A DNA stretch of 64,000 bases from Streptomyces sp. DG2A-72 (GCF_030499575.1 NZ_JASTLC010000001.1:6100001-6164000), one strand, 5' to 3'; counted from the first letter of the stretch, positions 10,743-21,471 are shown. A program made the numbers and translations. The notes: a model not told the origin generated them from the letters alone.

Positions 10743-11938
10743 CCGGCGCCGTCGGCTGGCTGCCCGCCCCCGCCGAGGAACTCTTCGGCGCGGAGGCCAC
10801 GGCCGAGGAGTCGTACGAGCTCCTGACGGTCGACGTTCCGGCATCGGCCTGGATCACGGCACTCCGGACCGCCCGCGACGAGCTGGGCTGCACCTACTTC
10901 GACTGGCTCAGCGCGGTCGACGAACCCGGCACGGGCTTCCGCATCGCGGCCCACGTCGCGGCCCTCTCGCCGGTACGACGCCTGCTGCTCCGTACGACGG
11001 TCCCGCACGAGGCCCCTGCCCTGCCCACCGCCATCGGCGTGTACGCGGGCGCGGCCTGGCACGAACGCGAGACCCACGAAATGTTCGGCGTCCACTTCGA
11101 GGGCCACCCGGCGCTGGACCACCTCCTCCTGCCGGAGACCTTCGAGGGCCACCCCCTCCGCAAGGACTTCGTCCTGGCCTCCCGCGTCGTCAAGGCCTGG
11201 CCCGGAGCCAAGGAACCGGGCGAGTCCGAGCACGGCGGCCCCAAGCGCCGCCAGATGCTCCCCCCGGGCGTCCCCGACCCCAACGAATGGGGCCCCCAAA
11301 AAGGCCAACTCCCACCCGCCCCGGCCCGCCCCGCACGGGGTGCGGCAGCACGCGGCACGGGCGAACGTCCAGCGCGGGCCACACGTGCGGCTGCGGGCGC
11401 GGGCGACCGCCCCGTACGTCGTAGCCGTACGGCGTCGGAGGGCTCGGCGAGCCAGACGGCGACGGCGGAGAGCGGCACAGCCCCGGCGGAGGGCACGCCT
11501 TCGGGGGAGGGGGAGGGCACGCCTTCGAGGGAGGGGGAGGGCACGCCTTCGAGGGAGGGCACGCCTGCGGCTCCGCCGGCTACTTCGACTGCCTCGGCTT
11601 CTCCGGCCCGGCCGCGTCGCTCGCGGAGCGTGGGCGAGGGCTCGGCCTCGCAGCGCACGCAGGCAGGGGCGCCGGAGGGTGCGGCGGCGGCAGAGAGTGC
11701 GGCGGACTCCGCCTCCGCCTCCGCCACGCCACCCGAGGCTCCTCGTAGCGCGGATGCCCCTTGGCACCACGCCCGTCCCGCCTTCGACGAACCTGAGCCG
11801 GAGGGGGCCGAGCCGTCCGGGGAGACCGCCCCGAAGTCCGGGGACGAGAACGCGGACGCCACCCCGGAGACCCCGGACCCCGAAAGCTCGACCCCCGAGT
11901 CCCCGACCCCCGAAGACCCCGCAGGAGGCCCGCAGTGA
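10739..11938 (+). CDS. nuoC: NuoC-like subunit with long disordered tail
   Basis: Peripheral-arm subunit of complex I. Residues 1 to about 150 form the NuoC domain with the signature [14 protein letters not shown] and GHPLRKDF. The rest, roughly 230 residues, is Ala/Pro/Ser/Glu-rich and contains three to four 24-bp in-frame repeats (EGTPSREG), then an acidic Pro-rich end. Family members are usually about 200 residues, so at 399 this is nearly doubled by the tail. It overlaps nuoB by 4 bases and nuoH by 4. It is not fused to NuoD: nothing after the NuoC domain resembles that subunit. Confidence 0.88.
   Translation: MTGAVGWLPAPAEELFGAEATAEESYELLTVDVPASAWITALRTARDELGCTYFDWLSAVDEPGTGFRIAAHVAALSPVRRLLLRTTVPHEAPALPTAIGVYAGAAWHERETHEMFGVHFEGHPALDHLLLPETFEGHPLRKDFVLASRVVKAWPGAKEPGESEHGGPKRRQMLPPGVPDPNEWGPQKGQLPPAPARPARGAAARGTGERPARATRAAAGAGDRPVRRSRTASEGSASQTATAESGTAPAEGTPSGEGEGTPSREGEGTPSREGTPAAPPATSTASASPARPRRSRSVGEGSASQRTQAGAPEGAAAAESAADSASASATPPEAPRSADAPWHHARPAFDEPEPEGAEPSGETAPKSGDENADATPETPDPESSTPESPTPEDPAGGPQ
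11489..11570 (+). repeat. 24-bp tandem repeats in nuoC tail
   Basis: Units of GAGGGCACGCCTTCG followed by a G/A-rich filler, three near-full copies (11489, 11513, 11537) and a partial fourth (11555). In frame, coding EGTPSxEG. Confidence 0.85.
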
Positions 11939-12903
11939 ACGACGTGCTCGACGTCACCCTGCGACTCCTGGTCGTCTTCGTCGTCTTCCTCACCTTCCCT
12001 CTGATCATCGGTCAGACGGAGCACAAGGTCATGGCCCATATGCAGGGCCGCCTCGGCCCCATGTACGCCGGTGGCTTCCACGGCTGGGCCCAACTCGTCG
12101 CGGACGGCGTGAAGTTCGCGCAGAAGGAAGACGTGGTCCCGGCGGGCGCGGACCGCCGTATCTTCCAGCTCGCGCCTGCCGTAGCCCTCCTCCCGTACCT
12201 CCTGGTCCTCCTCGCCATCCCCATCGGCCCGGGCGAGGGCGCGGTCGGCGAGGTCATCGACGCGGGCATCTTCTTCGTCCTCGCGGTGATGGGCGTAGGC
12301 GTCCTCGGCTCGCTCATGGCCGGCTGGGCCTCCGCCAACAAGTTCTCCCTCCTCGGCGGCCTGCGCACCGCCGCCCAACTCCTCGCCTACGAACTCCCGA
12401 TGCTGCTCACCGCCGCCTCCGTCGCGATGGCGGCCGGCACGGTCTCCCTCCCCGGCATCGTCGACGCCTTCGAGTGGTGGTGGCTGCCCTGGCAGATCGT
12501 CGGCGCGATCGTGTTCTTCGTGGCGGGGCTGGCCGAACTGCAGCGCCCCCCGTTCGACATGCCGGTCGCCGACTCGGAGATCATCTTCGGCGCGTACACC
12601 GAGTACACCGGCCTCCGCTTCGCCCTGTTCCTCCTCGCCGAGTACGCCGGAATCGTCGTCCTGTGCGGACTGACCACCGTCCTCTTCCTGGGCGGCTGGC
12701 ACGGCCCCTGGGGCGCCGACGGCCTCGGCTGGGTCTGGACCCTGCTGAAGGCGGCCGTCCTCGCCTTCATCGTGATCTGGCTCCGCGTGACCTACCCCCG
12801 CCTGCGTGAGGACCAGCTCCAGAAGCTCTCCTGGACTCTCCTCGTCCCCCTCTCCCTCGCCCAGATCGCCCTCACCGGCATCGTGAAGGTGGTGATCCAG
12901 TAA
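11935..12903 (+). CDS. nuoH: NADH-quinone oxidoreductase subunit H
   Basis: Membrane subunit that seats the peripheral arm and forms part of the quinone tunnel; 322 residues with about eight membrane helices. The family loop is recognisable as [18 protein letters not shown] followed by GAYTEYTG, close to the canonical AETNRAPFDLPEAESE. Here one Glu is Asp (VADSE), a conservative change. GTG start shared with the nuoC stop (GTGA overlap). In standard complex I NuoH contacts NuoB and NuoD, so its presence without NuoD is notable. Confidence 0.95.
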   Translation: MNDVLDVTLRLLVVFVVFLTFPLIIGQTEHKVMAHMQGRLGPMYAGGFHGWAQLVADGVKFAQKEDVVPAGADRRIFQLAPAVALLPYLLVLLAIPIGPGEGAVGEVIDAGIFFVLAVMGVGVLGSLMAGWASANKFSLLGGLRTAAQLLAYELPMLLTAASVAMAAGTVSLPGIVDAFEWWWLPWQIVGAIVFFVAGLAELQRPPFDMPVADSEIIFGAYTEYTGLRFALFLLAEYAGIVVLCGLTTVLFLGGWHGPWGADGLGWVWTLLKAAVLAFIVIWLRVTYPRLREDQLQKLSWTLLVPLSLAQIALTGIVKVVIQ

Positions 12904-12905
12904 CC

Positions 12906-13673
12906 ATGGCCCCCATTCCTGGGTCCGGCCTCGCCAAGGGCCTGGCCGTCACCCTCCGCACGATGACCAGGAAGTCCGTCACCGACCAGTACCCGGACGC
13001 CCAGCCCGACCTGCCGCCCCGCACCCGTGGCGTCATCGGCCTGTTCGAGGAGAACTGCACGGTCTGCATGCTGTGCGCCCGCGAGTGCCCGGACTGGTGC
13101 ATCTACATCGACTCCCACAAGGAGACGGTCCCGCCCGCGGCCCCCGGCGGTCGCGAACGCAGCCGCAACGTCCTGGACCGCTTCGCCATCGACTTCGCCC
13201 TGTGCATGTACTGCGGTATCTGCATCGAGGTCTGTCCTTTCGACGCCCTGTTCTGGTCCCCGGAGTTCGAGTACGCCGAGACCGACATCCGCGAACTCAC
13301 CCACGAACGCGACAAGCTCCGCGAGTGGATGTGGACGGTCCCCGCCCCACCCGCCCTCGACCCCGCCGCCGAGGAGCCCAAGGAAATCGCAGCGGCCCGC
13401 AAAACCGCCGAGAAACTGGCGGCCGCACAGGCCGAACCGCCCCCCACACCTGAGGGCGAGCCCGGCACCGCCCAGCCGTCCGGACCCACATCGACCCCCA
13501 CACCCGAGAGCGGGCCCGGCCCCACCCCGCAAGCGAAGCCGTCCGATCCGCAGGCCAAGCCCGCCGATCCCCAGGCCAAGCCCGCCGATCCGCAGGCCAA
13601 GCCCGCCGATCCGCAGGCCAAGCCCTCCGACCCGCAGGCCAAGCCCGCCGATCCGCAGGGAGGCGAGTCGTGA
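12906..13673 (+). CDS. nuoI: NADH-quinone oxidoreductase subunit I with repeat tail
   Basis: Ferredoxin-like subunit that binds two 4Fe-4S clusters (N6a and N6b) passing electrons to NuoB. Both motifs are intact: [12 protein letters not shown] near residue 51 and [12 protein letters not shown] near 100. The family domain ends by about residue 150. The remaining hundred residues are linker plus six copies of [14 protein letters not shown], far beyond the usual 160-200 residues. Only 2 bases separate it from nuoH. It could accept electrons directly from ferredoxin if no NuoEFG module attaches, but that is inference. Confidence 0.95.
   Translation: MAPIPGSGLAKGLAVTLRTMTRKSVTDQYPDAQPDLPPRTRGVIGLFEENCTVCMLCARECPDWCIYIDSHKETVPPAAPGGRERSRNVLDRFAIDFALCMYCGICIEVCPFDALFWSPEFEYAETDIRELTHERDKLREWMWTVPAPPALDPAAEEPKEIAAARKTAEKLAAAQAEPPPTPEGEPGTAQPSGPTSTPTPESGPGPTPQAKPSDPQAKPADPQAKPADPQAKPADPQAKPSDPQAKPADPQGGES
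13527..13652 (+). repeat. Six 21-bp tandem repeats at the 3' end of nuoI
   Basis: Six consecutive in-frame units encoding PQAKP(S/A)D, running 13527-13652. The first unit is the most diverged at DNA level, suggesting recent slippage expansion of the others. Confidence 0.9.
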
Positions 13674-14470
13674 TCCTCGCCTCGGCCGCCGCGTCGGCGC
13701 ACACCACGACCACCGTCGCCGCCGACACGCACGGCTTTCTCTCCCCGACCGGCGTCGAGATCGCCTTCCTCCTCGTCGGCCTGGTCACCTTCGGCGCTGC
13801 CCTGGTCACTGTCACCACCAGGCAACTGGTGCACGCCGCCCTGTGGCTGGTGGTGACCCTCGGCGGCCTCGCCGTCGAATACCTCCTGCTCACCGCCGAG
13901 TTCATCGCCTGGGTCCAGGTCCTCATCTACGTCGGTTCCGTCGTCGTCCTCCTTCTGTTCGGTCTGATGCTCACCAGGGCCCCCATCGGCCGTTCCCCGG
14001 ACGCCAACTCCGGCAACCGCTGGGCCGCCCTCACCGTCGCCGTCGCCGCGGCCGCCGCCCTGGTCTGGGTCGTCGTCGATGCCTTCCGCACGACCTGGAT
14101 CGAGCTGGACGGCCCGGCCGCCGGCTCCACCGAGGCCACCGGTGCGAGCCTCTTCCAGAACTGGGTCCTCCCCTTCGAGGCCCTCTCCGTCCTCCTCCTC
14201 GCCGCCCTGGTCGGCGCGATCGTCCTCTCCCGCAAGGCAAAGGCGGACGCGGCGACCGGCCCGAACACTCCGAGCGCGAAGGGGGCTGACCCGGGCAAGG
14301 GGGCTGACCCGGGCAAGGGGGCTGACCCGGGCAAGGGGGCCGACCCGAGCCAGGGCGCCTCCCCAAGCATGGGGACCAACCCAGGCAAGGGGACCGGCAA
14401 CAGCACGGGAGCCCACAGCGGCACAGGAGCCGGCAACGCAGACGGCTCCGACAAGGAAGGTGTCCGCTGA
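13670..14470 (+). CDS. nuoJ: NADH-quinone oxidoreductase subunit J with repeat tail
   Basis: Integral membrane subunit of complex I. In 266 residues about five hydrophobic helices occupy the first 190, including [20 protein letters not shown] followed by [13 protein letters not shown], the NuoJ signature area. The C-terminal 75 residues are a hydrophilic Gly/Lys/Asp/Pro tail built on KGADPG repeats, which should lie on one membrane face. GTG start overlapping the nuoI stop by 4 bases. Ends by overlapping nuoK by one base. Tail absent from typical NuoJ. Confidence 0.93.
   Translation: MILASAAASAHTTTTVAADTHGFLSPTGVEIAFLLVGLVTFGAALVTVTTRQLVHAALWLVVTLGGLAVEYLLLTAEFIAWVQVLIYVGSVVVLLLFGLMLTRAPIGRSPDANSGNRWAALTVAVAAAAALVWVVVDAFRTTWIELDGPAAGSTEATGASLFQNWVLPFEALSVLLLAALVGAIVLSRKAKADAATGPNTPSAKGADPGKGADPGKGADPGKGADPSQGASPSMGTNPGKGTGNSTGAHSGTGAGNADGSDKEGVR
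14279..14350 (+). repeat. 18-bp tandem repeats in nuoJ tail
   Basis: Three exact copies and one near copy of AAGGGGGCTGACCCGGGC, starting at 14279, 14297, 14315 and 14333. In frame, coding KGADPG. Confidence 0.9.
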
Positions 14471-14859
14471 TGCACCTCGCCTACCCCGCCGTACTCTCCG
14501 CCCTCCTCTTCTGCACCGGCCTGTACGGCGTCCTCGCCCGCCGCAACGCGATCCTGGTCCTGATGTCCGTCGAGCTGATGCTCAACGCCGTCAACCTCAA
14601 CCTCGTCGCCTTCGACGTCTGGCTCAGCAGGACCGCCGAGGAGACCCTGCACTCCGGCCAGGCGCTGACCCTGTTCACCATCGCCATCGCCGCCGCCGAG
14701 ATCGGCATCGGCCTGGCGATCGTCCTCGCCGTCCACCGCAACCGCGGCACCGCGGACATCGACAAGCTCCGCGACACCGCCGAGGGCCACGAGCCCGAGA
14801 GCCCCGAGACCGACGGCCCGGCAGCCGGCGCGGCCGAGAAGGCTGAGGCCACCGCGTGA
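14470..14859 (+). CDS. nuoK: NADH-quinone oxidoreductase subunit K
   Basis: Small three-helix proton-channel subunit, 129 residues including a charged C-terminal tail of about 30. The first helix is short and the second contains [19 protein letters not shown] with the conserved channel Glu. The third helix holds [15 protein letters not shown] with the second conserved Glu. Both essential glutamates are present, so this copy should be competent for proton movement. Its ATG overlaps the nuoJ stop and its end overlaps nuoL by 4 bases. Confidence 0.95.
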   Translation: MHLAYPAVLSALLFCTGLYGVLARRNAILVLMSVELMLNAVNLNLVAFDVWLSRTAEETLHSGQALTLFTIAIAAAEIGIGLAIVLAVHRNRGTADIDKLRDTAEGHEPESPETDGPAAGAAEKAEATA

Positions 14860-16850
14860 CCACGACCACTCTCGCCGTCCTCGTCCCCCTCCTCCCGTTC
14901 CTGGGCGCGGTCGTCGGCCTGCTCATGGGCCGTAGCGCTCCCGGCTTCGTCCGCCCGCTCGCCGTCCTGCCCGTCCTCACCTCCCTCGTCGTGGCTGTGC
15001 TGGTCGCCGTGCGCCAGGGCGGTGACGAGGCCGTGAACGCGGCCACCGAACTCACCCCCACGGGCTCGATCCCGATCGAACTCGCCCTGCACATCGACGG
15101 CTTCGCCGCCCTCGTCGCCGTACTGGTCGCCTTCGTCGCCTCCTGCGTGCAGATCTACTCGATGGGCTACCTGCGCGACGACCCGCGCTACCCCTCGTAC
15201 GCCGCCCTCGTCTCCCTCTTCACCTCCGCGATGCTCCTCGTCGTCTACTCCGGCGACCTGATGGTGCTGCTGGTCGGCTGGGAGATCATGGGCATCTGCT
15301 CCTACTTCCTGGTCGGTCACTACTGGGAGACCCCGGAGGCCCGCGCCGCCTCCCTCAAGGCCTTCCTGGTGACCAAGCTCGGTGACGTCCCCTTCCTGAT
15401 CGGCCTGTTCGCGCTGGCCACCGACGCCGGGTCCTTCCGGATCACCAAGGTCCTCGGTGCCGTGTCGACCGGCGCACTCGACCATCCGACCCTGATCGCC
15501 CTGCTGCTCCTCGCCGGCGTCGCGGGCAAGTCGGCGCAGTTCCCGCTGCACACCTGGCTCCCCGACGCGATGGCCGGCCCGACGCCCGTCTCCGCGCTGA
15601 TCCACGCCGCGACGATGGTCGCCGCCGGTGTCTACTTCATCGCCCGTCTCCTCCCTGTCTTCGAGGCCTCGCAGGCCGCGATGGTCGTCCTCGCCGTCAT
15701 GGCCGCCGTCACGATGGCCGGCTCGGCGCTGGCCGCGCTCGCCCAGGACGACATCAAGCGCGTACTCGCCTACTCGACGATCGGCCAGCTCGGCTACATG
15801 ACCGGCGCCCTCGCCGTCGGCGACCGCGGAGCCGCCGTCTTCCACCTCCTCACGCACGGCGCCTTCAAGGCGCTGCTGTTCCTCGCGGCCGGCGTGATCA
15901 TCCACGCCGCCGGCACCAACTCGCTGGCCGCCATGTCCCGGATGCGCGACCTGCGCGACCGCGTCCCGGACGCCTACTGGACGATGACCGTGGCCCTCCT
16001 CGCGCTCGCCGCGATCCCGCCCTTCAGCGGCTTCTTCTCCAAGGAGTCCGTCCTTGGCGCCGCTGAGCACATCACCACCGGCCACGCCGAAGGCGTCCCG
16101 GTCGCCGCGGGCTGGATCATCCTCGTCGCCGGTCTGCTCACAGCCCTGCTCACCGCCGCCTACGCGATGCGCCTGTGGCTGCTCGCCTTCCGCGGCCGGG
16201 GAGCCGAGGCCCCGGACCACGGCAGGCAGCCCCTCACCATGACCGTGGTGCTCTGGGTACTGGCCGCGCCGTCACTCGCCATCGGCGGGCTGGCCTACCA
16301 GTCGCTGCCCGGCTGGTTCGACGGCGACGACCTGACCCCGACCCTCACCACGTCCATCCTCGGCACGGGCCTCGCCGTCGTCGGCGGACTCGTCACCTAC
16401 GGAGCCTGGCAGCGCACCACCGCACTGGCGGCCCGCACACCGCTGGGCGCGGTCGCGGCCCACCCCGAAGGCGACGCCGGACTGGTCGAGGCCGAGGCCA
16501 TCGCAAGCCACGCGCCCGCCTACGGAGACATGGCCTACGCGCCCGACCCGGCCGACCCGGGCCGCCTCCTGCTCGGCCCGCTCCACCGTCACGCGGCCGT
16601 CGGCTTCCACCTCGACGCCGTGTACTCGGCACTCTTCGTCCGCCCGGTCCGGGCCGGAGCCACCCTCGTCCGGTTCCTGGACCGCGAGGTCGTCGAGACC
16701 TACGTACGCGGCGCGGGCACCCTGCCCCGCTGGCTCGGTGCCGCCGTACGACGCGCCCAGACCGGCAATGTGCAGACCTATGTGAGCGCGCTGCTCGCCG
16801 GCACCGTCATCCTCGCGGTCGCCGCCGTCCTCGTCGCCACGGGAGCGTGA
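14856..16850 (+). CDS. nuoL: NADH-quinone oxidoreductase subunit L
   Basis: Largest antiporter-like proton-pumping subunit, 664 residues, many membrane helices and a C-terminal lateral helix region. Channel residues are in place: [17 protein letters not shown] (key Glu), [12 protein letters not shown] (key Lys), [18 protein letters not shown] and [20 protein letters not shown] and [20 protein letters not shown] are family hallmarks. GTG start overlapping nuoK. Length is normal, so unlike B, C, I and J it has no repeat tail. Pumping depends on the still uncertain electron-input module. Confidence 0.96.
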   Translation: MTTTTLAVLVPLLPFLGAVVGLLMGRSAPGFVRPLAVLPVLTSLVVAVLVAVRQGGDEAVNAATELTPTGSIPIELALHIDGFAALVAVLVAFVASCVQIYSMGYLRDDPRYPSYAALVSLFTSAMLLVVYSGDLMVLLVGWEIMGICSYFLVGHYWETPEARAASLKAFLVTKLGDVPFLIGLFALATDAGSFRITKVLGAVSTGALDHPTLIALLLLAGVAGKSAQFPLHTWLPDAMAGPTPVSALIHAATMVAAGVYFIARLLPVFEASQAAMVVLAVMAAVTMAGSALAALAQDDIKRVLAYSTIGQLGYMTGALAVGDRGAAVFHLLTHGAFKALLFLAAGVIIHAAGTNSLAAMSRMRDLRDRVPDAYWTMTVALLALAAIPPFSGFFSKESVLGAAEHITTGHAEGVPVAAGWIILVAGLLTALLTAAYAMRLWLLAFRGRGAEAPDHGRQPLTMTVVLWVLAAPSLAIGGLAYQSLPGWFDGDDLTPTLTTSILGTGLAVVGGLVTYGAWQRTTALAARTPLGAVAAHPEGDAGLVEAEAIASHAPAYGDMAYAPDPADPGRLLLGPLHRHAAVGFHLDAVYSALFVRPVRAGATLVRFLDREVVETYVRGAGTLPRWLGAAVRRAQTGNVQTYVSALLAGTVILAVAAVLVATGA

Positions 16851-16856
16851 GCAGGC

Positions 16857-18431
16857 GTGATCGATATCAACGAGTCCGTGATGCAGTTCCTCCTGGCATT
16901 CGTCGTCGTCGGCCCGCTCCTCGGCGCGGCCGCCGCTCTCTTGCCGGCCCCGCCCGGGCTGAAGGGGAAGTCACCCGAGCAGGCCGTGCTGCGGCACGGC
17001 GTCACCGTGACCGGCGCGGTCCTCATCGCCGCGATCGTCCTCACGCTGGGCTTCGACCACGACCAGCCCTCGAAGATGCAGGCGACGACCGACATCAGCT
17101 GGATCCCGGCACTCGACGTACGGATCCACCTCGGCATCGACGGCATTTCCCTCCCCCTTCTGGTCCTGACCGCGCTGCTGACCTTCCTCTGCGCGCTCTA
17201 CTCCTACTCCAAGATGCCTGCGGGTCCGACCCCGAAGGCCTTCGTCGCTCTGCTGCTCGTCCTCGAGTCCGGCACCCTCGCGACCTTCGCCGTCCTCGAT
17301 CTGCTGCTGTTCTTCCTCGCGTTCGAGATGGTGCTCATCCCGATGTACTTCCTCATCGCCCGCTGGGGCGGCGAGGGCCGGACCCAGGCGGCCTGGCGGT
17401 TCATCCTCTACACGCTGCTCGGATCCGTGGTCATGCTGCTCGGCCTGCTCCTGATCGGAATCAAGGCGGGCACATTCGACATGGTGGCACTCGCCACTGA
17501 CAACGGCCGGTCGCTGACCACATCCGTGCAGGTCATCGCCGTTTTGTCGATCGGGCTCGGGCTCGCGGTCAAGACGCCGATGTGGCCGTTGCACAGCTGG
17601 CTGCCGGACGCCCACACCGCGGCGCCGACCGTGGGTTCGGTCCTGCTGGCAGGCGTCCTGCTGAAGATGGGTACGTACGGGTTCGTCCGAATCCTGCTGC
17701 CCATCACGCCCGACGGCTTCCGCACCTTCGCGCCGTACCTCGCCGCGTTCGCCGTCGTCGGGATCATCTACGGATCCCTGGCCTGCCTCGCCCTCGCCAA
17801 GCAGGGCGCGAAGGGCGATCTGAAGCGCCTCATCGCCTACTCCTCCGTCGGCCACATGGGCTTCGTCCTGCTCGGCATCGCCACGATGACTCCGACCGGC
17901 GTGAACGGCGCCCTGTTCGCCAACATCGCCCACGGCCTCATCACCGGCCTCCTCTTCTTCCTGGTCGGTGCGCTGAAGGACCGCACGGGCACGACCGACC
18001 TCGACACCCTCGCCGACAAGACCGGCGCGGCCCTCTACGCCAAGACACCCCGCCTCGGCGGTCTGCTCGCCTTCGCCGCGGTCGCCTCGCTCGGGCTGCC
18101 GGGCCTCGCCGGATTCTGGGGCGAGATGCTGGCGCTGTTCGGCGCGTTCGACCCCGCCGACGGACTCAGCCGCCCGGCGTTCCTCACCTTCATGTCGATC
18201 GCCGCGTTCGGCACCCTGCTGACGGCCGCGTACCTGCTCGTCGTGGTCCGCCGCGTGTGCATGGGCGTCGTCCCGCACGAGGCACCGAAGCTCGCCGACG
18301 TCCAGAGCTACGAGTTCGCGGCCTGGACCCCGCTCGTCGCCCTCACCGTCGTCGCCGGGCTGTGGCCGAAGGCCCTCCTCGGCCTGACCGACCCGGCCGT
18401 GCAGCAGCTCCTCGCAGGAGGCACCCGATGA
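16857..18431 (+). CDS. nuoM: NADH-quinone oxidoreductase subunit M
   Basis: Second antiporter-like pumping subunit, 524 residues. The conserved Glu lies in FLAFEMVLIPMYFLIARWG and channel lysines in VKTPMWPLHSWLPDAHTAAP and LKMGTYGFVRI; GDLKRLIAYSSVGHMGFV is also typical. GTG start 6 bases after the nuoL stop. Ends overlapping nuoN by 4 bases. Nothing is missing in its core motifs. Confidence 0.96.
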   Translation: MIDINESVMQFLLAFVVVGPLLGAAAALLPAPPGLKGKSPEQAVLRHGVTVTGAVLIAAIVLTLGFDHDQPSKMQATTDISWIPALDVRIHLGIDGISLPLLVLTALLTFLCALYSYSKMPAGPTPKAFVALLLVLESGTLATFAVLDLLLFFLAFEMVLIPMYFLIARWGGEGRTQAAWRFILYTLLGSVVMLLGLLLIGIKAGTFDMVALATDNGRSLTTSVQVIAVLSIGLGLAVKTPMWPLHSWLPDAHTAAPTVGSVLLAGVLLKMGTYGFVRILLPITPDGFRTFAPYLAAFAVVGIIYGSLACLALAKQGAKGDLKRLIAYSSVGHMGFVLLGIATMTPTGVNGALFANIAHGLITGLLFFLVGALKDRTGTTDLDTLADKTGAALYAKTPRLGGLLAFAAVASLGLPGLAGFWGEMLALFGAFDPADGLSRPAFLTFMSIAAFGTLLTAAYLLVVVRRVCMGVVPHEAPKLADVQSYEFAAWTPLVALTVVAGLWPKALLGLTDPAVQQLLAGGTR

Positions 18432-19951
18432 GCGCCCTGGCCCAGCCACTGGCCGAGTCCCTCGTCCAGTCCGTCGACTGGCTCGCCATCGCGCCGCCCA
18501 CCGTCGCGGCAGTCGTCGGACTCGTCGTCCTCGTGGCCGACCTGTTCCTCGCCGATTCCCGGAAGGCACTGCTCGGCTGGGCGTCGGTCGCGGGCCTCGC
18601 CGCCTCGGCCGCCCTGCTGCTGCCCCTCCTGGACGGCGACCGCAGCACCTTCTGCCTGACCGGCGCCCCGGACATCTGCAGCTATACGGCCGACCGCTTC
18701 ACCCTCGTCATCCAGTTCCTGGTCCTCGGCGGCGCCCTCCTGGCCGCCCTGCTGTCGGTGACGGCCCTGAAGGACGCCAACAAGGGACTCCCCGAAGGGG
18801 AGTTCTGGTTCCTGCTGCTGTCCTCCGTGGCCGGCGCCGCCCTCCTGCCCGCCTCCCGCGACCTGGCGACCCTCATCGTCGCCCTGGAAGTCGCCTCCCT
18901 GCCCGCCTTCGCCCTCGTCGGCCTCCGCCACGGCGACCGGAGGTCCTCCGAGGCGGCCCTGAAGTTCTTCCTGTCCTCGGTGACCGCGACCGCGGTCAGC
19001 CTCATGGGCATCAGCTTCGTGTACGCCTCCACCGGCACCCTCTACCTCACCCAGATCGCCGACCGGATCCAGGACGTCGACGCACAACTCGACACCCTCG
19101 CCCAGACCGGCGTCGTCCTCACCCTCGTCGGCTTCGCCTTCAAGACGGCCGCGGTGCCCTTCCACTTCTGGGTGCCCGACACCTACATCGGAGCGCCGCT
19201 GCCGGTCGCCGCCTATCTGTCGGTCGTCGGCAAGGCCGTCGGCTTCTCCGGCCTGATCCTGGTCACGGTCATCGCGCTGCCGTCGTACGCCGACGTCTGG
19301 GGCCCGGCACTCGCAGTACTGGCCGCCCTGACCATGACCGTAGGCAACGTCGGCGCCCTGCGCCAGCAGGCCACGCGCGCGTACAGCGCCGTACGACTGC
19401 TCGCGTGGTCGTCCGTCGGCCAGGCCGGCTATCTGCTGGTGCCGATCGCCGCCGCCGGGTACTCCGACGACGCCGAGAAGTCCATCGGCTCCACCGTCGC
19501 CTACGCCCTGATGTACGCCGCCGTGAACCTCGGCGCCTTCGCGGTGGCCGCACTGGTGGGCCGTACAAGATCCCTCAACCGCATCACCGACTACCGCGGC
19601 CTGTACGCGAAGAATCCCCTCTCCGCCCTCCTCCTGGCCTTCTTCCTGCTCTGCCTCGCCGGACTGCCCCCGGGCATCATCGGCCTCTTCGCCAAGGTCA
19701 CCGTCTTCTCCGCGGCCGTCGACGCGGGCCTCGGCTGGCTCGCCGTGGTGATGGCCGTCAACGTAGTGATCGCGCTGTTCTACTACCTCCAGTGGACGGC
19801 CCTGCTTTTCCGCGCCCCGGAGGGCGAGCCCGTCGAGCACCGGGTACCCGCACCCGTCACCGCAGCGATCACCATCACCGCGGTACTCGGCATCGCCCTC
19901 TCCGGAGCACCCCAGGTGGTCCTGCGCTTCGCCGACACCGGCCTCTTCTGA
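18428..19951 (+). CDS. nuoN: NADH-quinone oxidoreductase subunit N
   Basis: Third antiporter-like subunit and last gene of the operon, 507 residues. ATG at 18428 overlaps the nuoM stop. Family features are SLPAFALVGLRHGDRRSSEA, LKFFLSSVTATAVSLMG, FKTAAVPFHFWVPDTYIGAP and VRLLAWSSVGQAGYLL. About 14 membrane helices. After its stop are 178 bases before htpX with no clear terminator, so some read-through into htpX is possible. Confidence 0.96.
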   Translation: MSALAQPLAESLVQSVDWLAIAPPTVAAVVGLVVLVADLFLADSRKALLGWASVAGLAASAALLLPLLDGDRSTFCLTGAPDICSYTADRFTLVIQFLVLGGALLAALLSVTALKDANKGLPEGEFWFLLLSSVAGAALLPASRDLATLIVALEVASLPAFALVGLRHGDRRSSEAALKFFLSSVTATAVSLMGISFVYASTGTLYLTQIADRIQDVDAQLDTLAQTGVVLTLVGFAFKTAAVPFHFWVPDTYIGAPLPVAAYLSVVGKAVGFSGLILVTVIALPSYADVWGPALAVLAALTMTVGNVGALRQQATRAYSAVRLLAWSSVGQAGYLLVPIAAAGYSDDAEKSIGSTVAYALMYAAVNLGAFAVAALVGRTRSLNRITDYRGLYAKNPLSALLLAFFLLCLAGLPPGIIGLFAKVTVFSAAVDAGLGWLAVVMAVNVVIALFYYLQWTALLFRAPEGEPVEHRVPAPVTAAITITAVLGIALSGAPQVVLRFADTGLF

Positions 19952-20129
19952 ACGGACGGCACCTCACCAGGACGGCCCACGCCCGCCGCCGCACGCACAA
20001 GGGAACTAGTCACCCTCGCCTGGCGTTGACCAGTACGGGAGGGTCCACTGGACGTGACACCACGGCACCAGTGGCTTCGGATATCGACAAGCAAAGGGTT
20101 CCCCTGCCGCACCACTTGGAGGGCGTACC

Positions 20130-20993
20130 GTGCACCGCCGGCACAACGGGCTCAGGACCGCAGTACTCCTCGGGGGACTGTCCGCACTCATCATCGTCAT
20201 CGGCAGCCTTTTCGGCCGCATGGGGCTCGTCGTCGCGGTCGTGATCGCCCTCGGGACCAACGCGTACGCGTACTGGAACAGCGACAAGCTCGCGCTACGC
20301 GCGATGCGCGCCCGCCCGGTGAGTGAATTCGAGGCCCCGGCCCTGTACCGCATGGTCCGCGACCTCTCCACCCAGGCCCGCCAGCCCATGCCCCGCCTGT
20401 ACATCTCCCCGACGGAGGCGCCGAACGCCTTCGCGACCGGCCGCAACCCGCGCAACGCGGCCGTGTGCTGCACCGAAGGCATTCTGCGCATCCTCGACGA
20501 GCGCGAGCTGCGCGGCGTCATCGGCCACGAACTCAGCCACGTCTACAACCGCGACATCCTGATTTCGTCGGTCGCCGGCGCGCTCGCCTCGGTGATCATG
20601 TTCCTGGTCAACTTCGCCTGGCTGATCCCGATCGGCCGCTCCGATGACGACGACGGACCCGGCCTCCTCGGCATGCTGCTGATCATGATCCTTGGCCCGC
20701 TCGCCGCGACTCTCATCCAACTGGCCATCAGCCGCTCCAGGGAGTATGAGGCGGACGCGTCCGGCGCCCAGCTCACCGGCGATCCCCTGGCCCTGGCCAG
20801 CGCCCTGCGCAAGCTCGAGACGGGTACCAAGCAGCTCCCGCTGCCGCCCGAGCCCCGGATCGAGACGGCGAGCCACATGATGATCGCGAACCCCTTCCGC
20901 CCCGGTCAGGGATTCTCCAAGATGTTCTCGACACATCCGCCGATGGCGGAACGCATCGCCCGGCTCGAGAAGATGGCAGGTCGCCCCCAGTGA
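20130..20993 (+). CDS. htpX: Zinc metalloprotease HtpX homologue
   Basis: Membrane-anchored M48 peptidase that degrades misfolded membrane proteins. In 287 residues there are two N-terminal helices, the zinc site HELSH at residues 133-137, two further hydrophobic segments, and the third ligand region [11 protein letters not shown] near 205. GTG start with TGGAGGG upstream. A C-terminal [15 protein letters not shown] is characteristic. It overlaps the next gene (yccF-like) by 4 bases. Placement after nuo suggests membrane quality control but is probably incidental. Confidence 0.95.
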   Translation: MHRRHNGLRTAVLLGGLSALIIVIGSLFGRMGLVVAVVIALGTNAYAYWNSDKLALRAMRARPVSEFEAPALYRMVRDLSTQARQPMPRLYISPTEAPNAFATGRNPRNAAVCCTEGILRILDERELRGVIGHELSHVYNRDILISSVAGALASVIMFLVNFAWLIPIGRSDDDDGPGLLGMLLIMILGPLAATLIQLAISRSREYEADASGAQLTGDPLALASALRKLETGTKQLPLPPEPRIETASHMMIANPFRPGQGFSKMFSTHPPMAERIARLEKMAGRPQ

Positions 20994-21385
20994 AGACAAT
21001 CCTCAACGTCATCTGGCTCGTCCTGAGCGGTTTCTGGCTGTTCCTCGGCTACCTGCTCGCGGGCGTGCTGCTGTGCATCACCGTCATCGGCATCCCGTTC
21101 GGCATCGCCGCGTTCCGTATCGGCGTCTACGCCCTGTGGCCCTTCGGGTACACGACGGTCGAGCGCCGCGACGCCGGCGCCCCCTCCTGCGTCGGCAACG
21201 TCCTGTGGCTGGTCCTCGCGGGCTGGTGGCTCGCCCTGGCTCACATCGTCACCGGCATCGCCCTGTGCATCACGATCATCGGCATCCCGTTCGGCATCGC
21301 CAACTTCAAGCTCATCCCGGTGTCGCTGCTCCCGCTGGGACGCGAAATCGTGTCGACGGACCAGCCGTTCTCGTCGCGTTGGTAG
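20990..21385 (+). CDS. YccF-domain membrane protein
   Basis: Small inner-membrane protein of 131 residues with the YccF (DUF307) domain repeated twice. Each half has a hydrophobic helix pair ending in a similar phrase: [16 protein letters not shown] and [20 protein letters not shown] start overlapping the htpX stop, so they are co-translated. Function of the family is unknown. Length and repeats are normal for it. Confidence 0.9.
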   Translation: MKTILNVIWLVLSGFWLFLGYLLAGVLLCITVIGIPFGIAAFRIGVYALWPFGYTTVERRDAGAPSCVGNVLWLVLAGWWLALAHIVTGIALCITIIGIPFGIANFKLIPVSLLPLGREIVSTDQPFSSRW

Positions 21386-21471
21386 GGCAGAAGCGGCAAC
21401 CGGTCCGGTAGGGCGGGCGCCGGCCGGTCCAGTAGGACAGAGCCGGCAACCGCTCCGCCTCCGACCGCCAG

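Noticed and set aside
11489..14350. CRISPR array suggested by regular repeats in nuo genes
   Set aside because: The repeats are contiguous, in frame and code protein tails, with no unique spacers.
20026..20054. TTGACC at 20026 as an htpX promoter
   Set aside because: No acceptable -10 hexamer at 16-18 bp downstream.
21386..21470. Loose repeats of GGTAGGGC/CGGCAACCG after the YccF gene
   Set aside because: Copies are short and diverged; not convincing as an element beyond local duplication.
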